Of a stretch of 22,326 nt of DNA, positions 22,208-22,326 are shown piece by piece. Below the pieces are notes generated by a model. The model was given only the letters and a program-made list of their open reading frames with translations. It searched no databases and had not been told where the DNA came from. Source of the DNA: DATDDB01 sp041490205 (GTDB lineage: Bacteria > Pseudomonadota > Gammaproteobacteria > Burkholderiales > Gallionellaceae); assembly GCA_041490205.1 (NCBI GenBank), contig JBGPSQ010000020.1, positions 1 to 22,326 on the forward strand. Reading direction: 5' to 3'. A program made the translations under genes and the position numbers. Numbering within the stretch: position 1 is the stretch's first letter; every line of letters starts with the position of its first letter.

Positions 22208-22326
22208 ATGGCGACAATCAGGAAAAGAGGTGAATTCCAGTGGGAAGCTCAGGTTCGCCGGAAGGGCTACCCGCCGCAATCAAAGACCTTCAACACTCGT
22301 TCGGACGCAGACCTATGGGCAGCAAC
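22208..22326 (+). CDS. Tyrosine-type integrase, N-terminus only (runs off the window)
   Basis: The 39 visible codons begin MATIRKRGEFQWEAQVRRKGY and continue with PPQSKTFNTRSDADLWAA. This is the usual N-terminal three-strand DNA-binding pattern (basic start, W-x-A-x-V-R-R-K-G, then SKTF...TRSDADLWA) of phage/island integrases. The catalytic Arg-His-Arg-Tyr residues lie beyond the window. The gene reads away from the tRNA-Ser fragment into the element. It would catalyse site-specific recombination at the tRNA-Ser 3' end. Confidence 0.85.
   Translation, partial: MATIRKRGEFQWEAQVRRKGYPPQSKTFNTRSDADLWAA

Overview
The window looks like chromosomal DNA of a betaproteobacterium, moderately GC-rich. 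Gene order rimP-nusA-infB-rbfA-truB ... rpsO-pnp, the protein sequences, and the mix of c-di-GMP, globin and D-ribulokinase genes would fit the Nitrosomonadales/Gallionellaceae. That placement is inference from gene content, not from a marker-gene search.

Layout. (1) Positions 1-3869, minus strand: a cluster of six genes running leftward: a D-ribulokinase-like FGGY kinase, a small membrane protein, a truncated hemoglobin, an SMI1/KNR4 (SUKH)-like protein, a DUF4149 membrane protein, and an HD-domain protein cut by the window edge. (2) Positions 3870-4080: a divergent regulatory region with an extended -10 promoter and a terminator-like leader for the translation operon. (3) Positions 4081-10037, plus strand: rimP, nusA, infB, rbfA, truB. 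(4) Positions 10175-13313: a two-gene unit, an ABC-substrate-binding-like lipoprotein overlapping a membrane GGDEF/EAL protein. It sits where truB and rpsO are often adjacent. (5) Positions 13500-16108: rpsO and pnp, each followed by a strong intrinsic hairpin. (6) Positions 16110-17042: a long leader with ACGTA palindromes, a 39-codon ORF translationally coupled to an orphan FixJ-type response regulator. (7) Positions 17124-19398: membrane metallophosphoesterase, nitroreductase, and a short VIT/CCC1-like membrane protein. (8) Positions 19527-21970: exported DUF3300 and DUF2950 proteins. (9) Positions 22035-22326: a 3' fragment of tRNA-Ser(GGA) followed by the start of a tyrosine-type integrase gene, which marks the left edge of an integrated element extending beyond the window.

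How they work together. The core of the window is housekeeping: ribosome maturation (RimP, RbfA), transcription elongation/termination (NusA), initiation (IF2), tRNA modification (TruB), S15 and PNPase. Accessory functions are inserted around it. The most system-like accessory unit is the lipoprotein/diguanylate cyclase pair: it looks like a periplasmic ligand sensor feeding c-di-GMP synthesis, with an EAL domain that has lost catalytic residues. Two traces of DNA mobility stand out: a 36-bp in-frame repeat insertion in the kinase gene, flanked by 10-bp direct repeats, and the tRNA-Ser junction at the right end. I found no CRISPR array, no complete insertion sequence and no rRNA.
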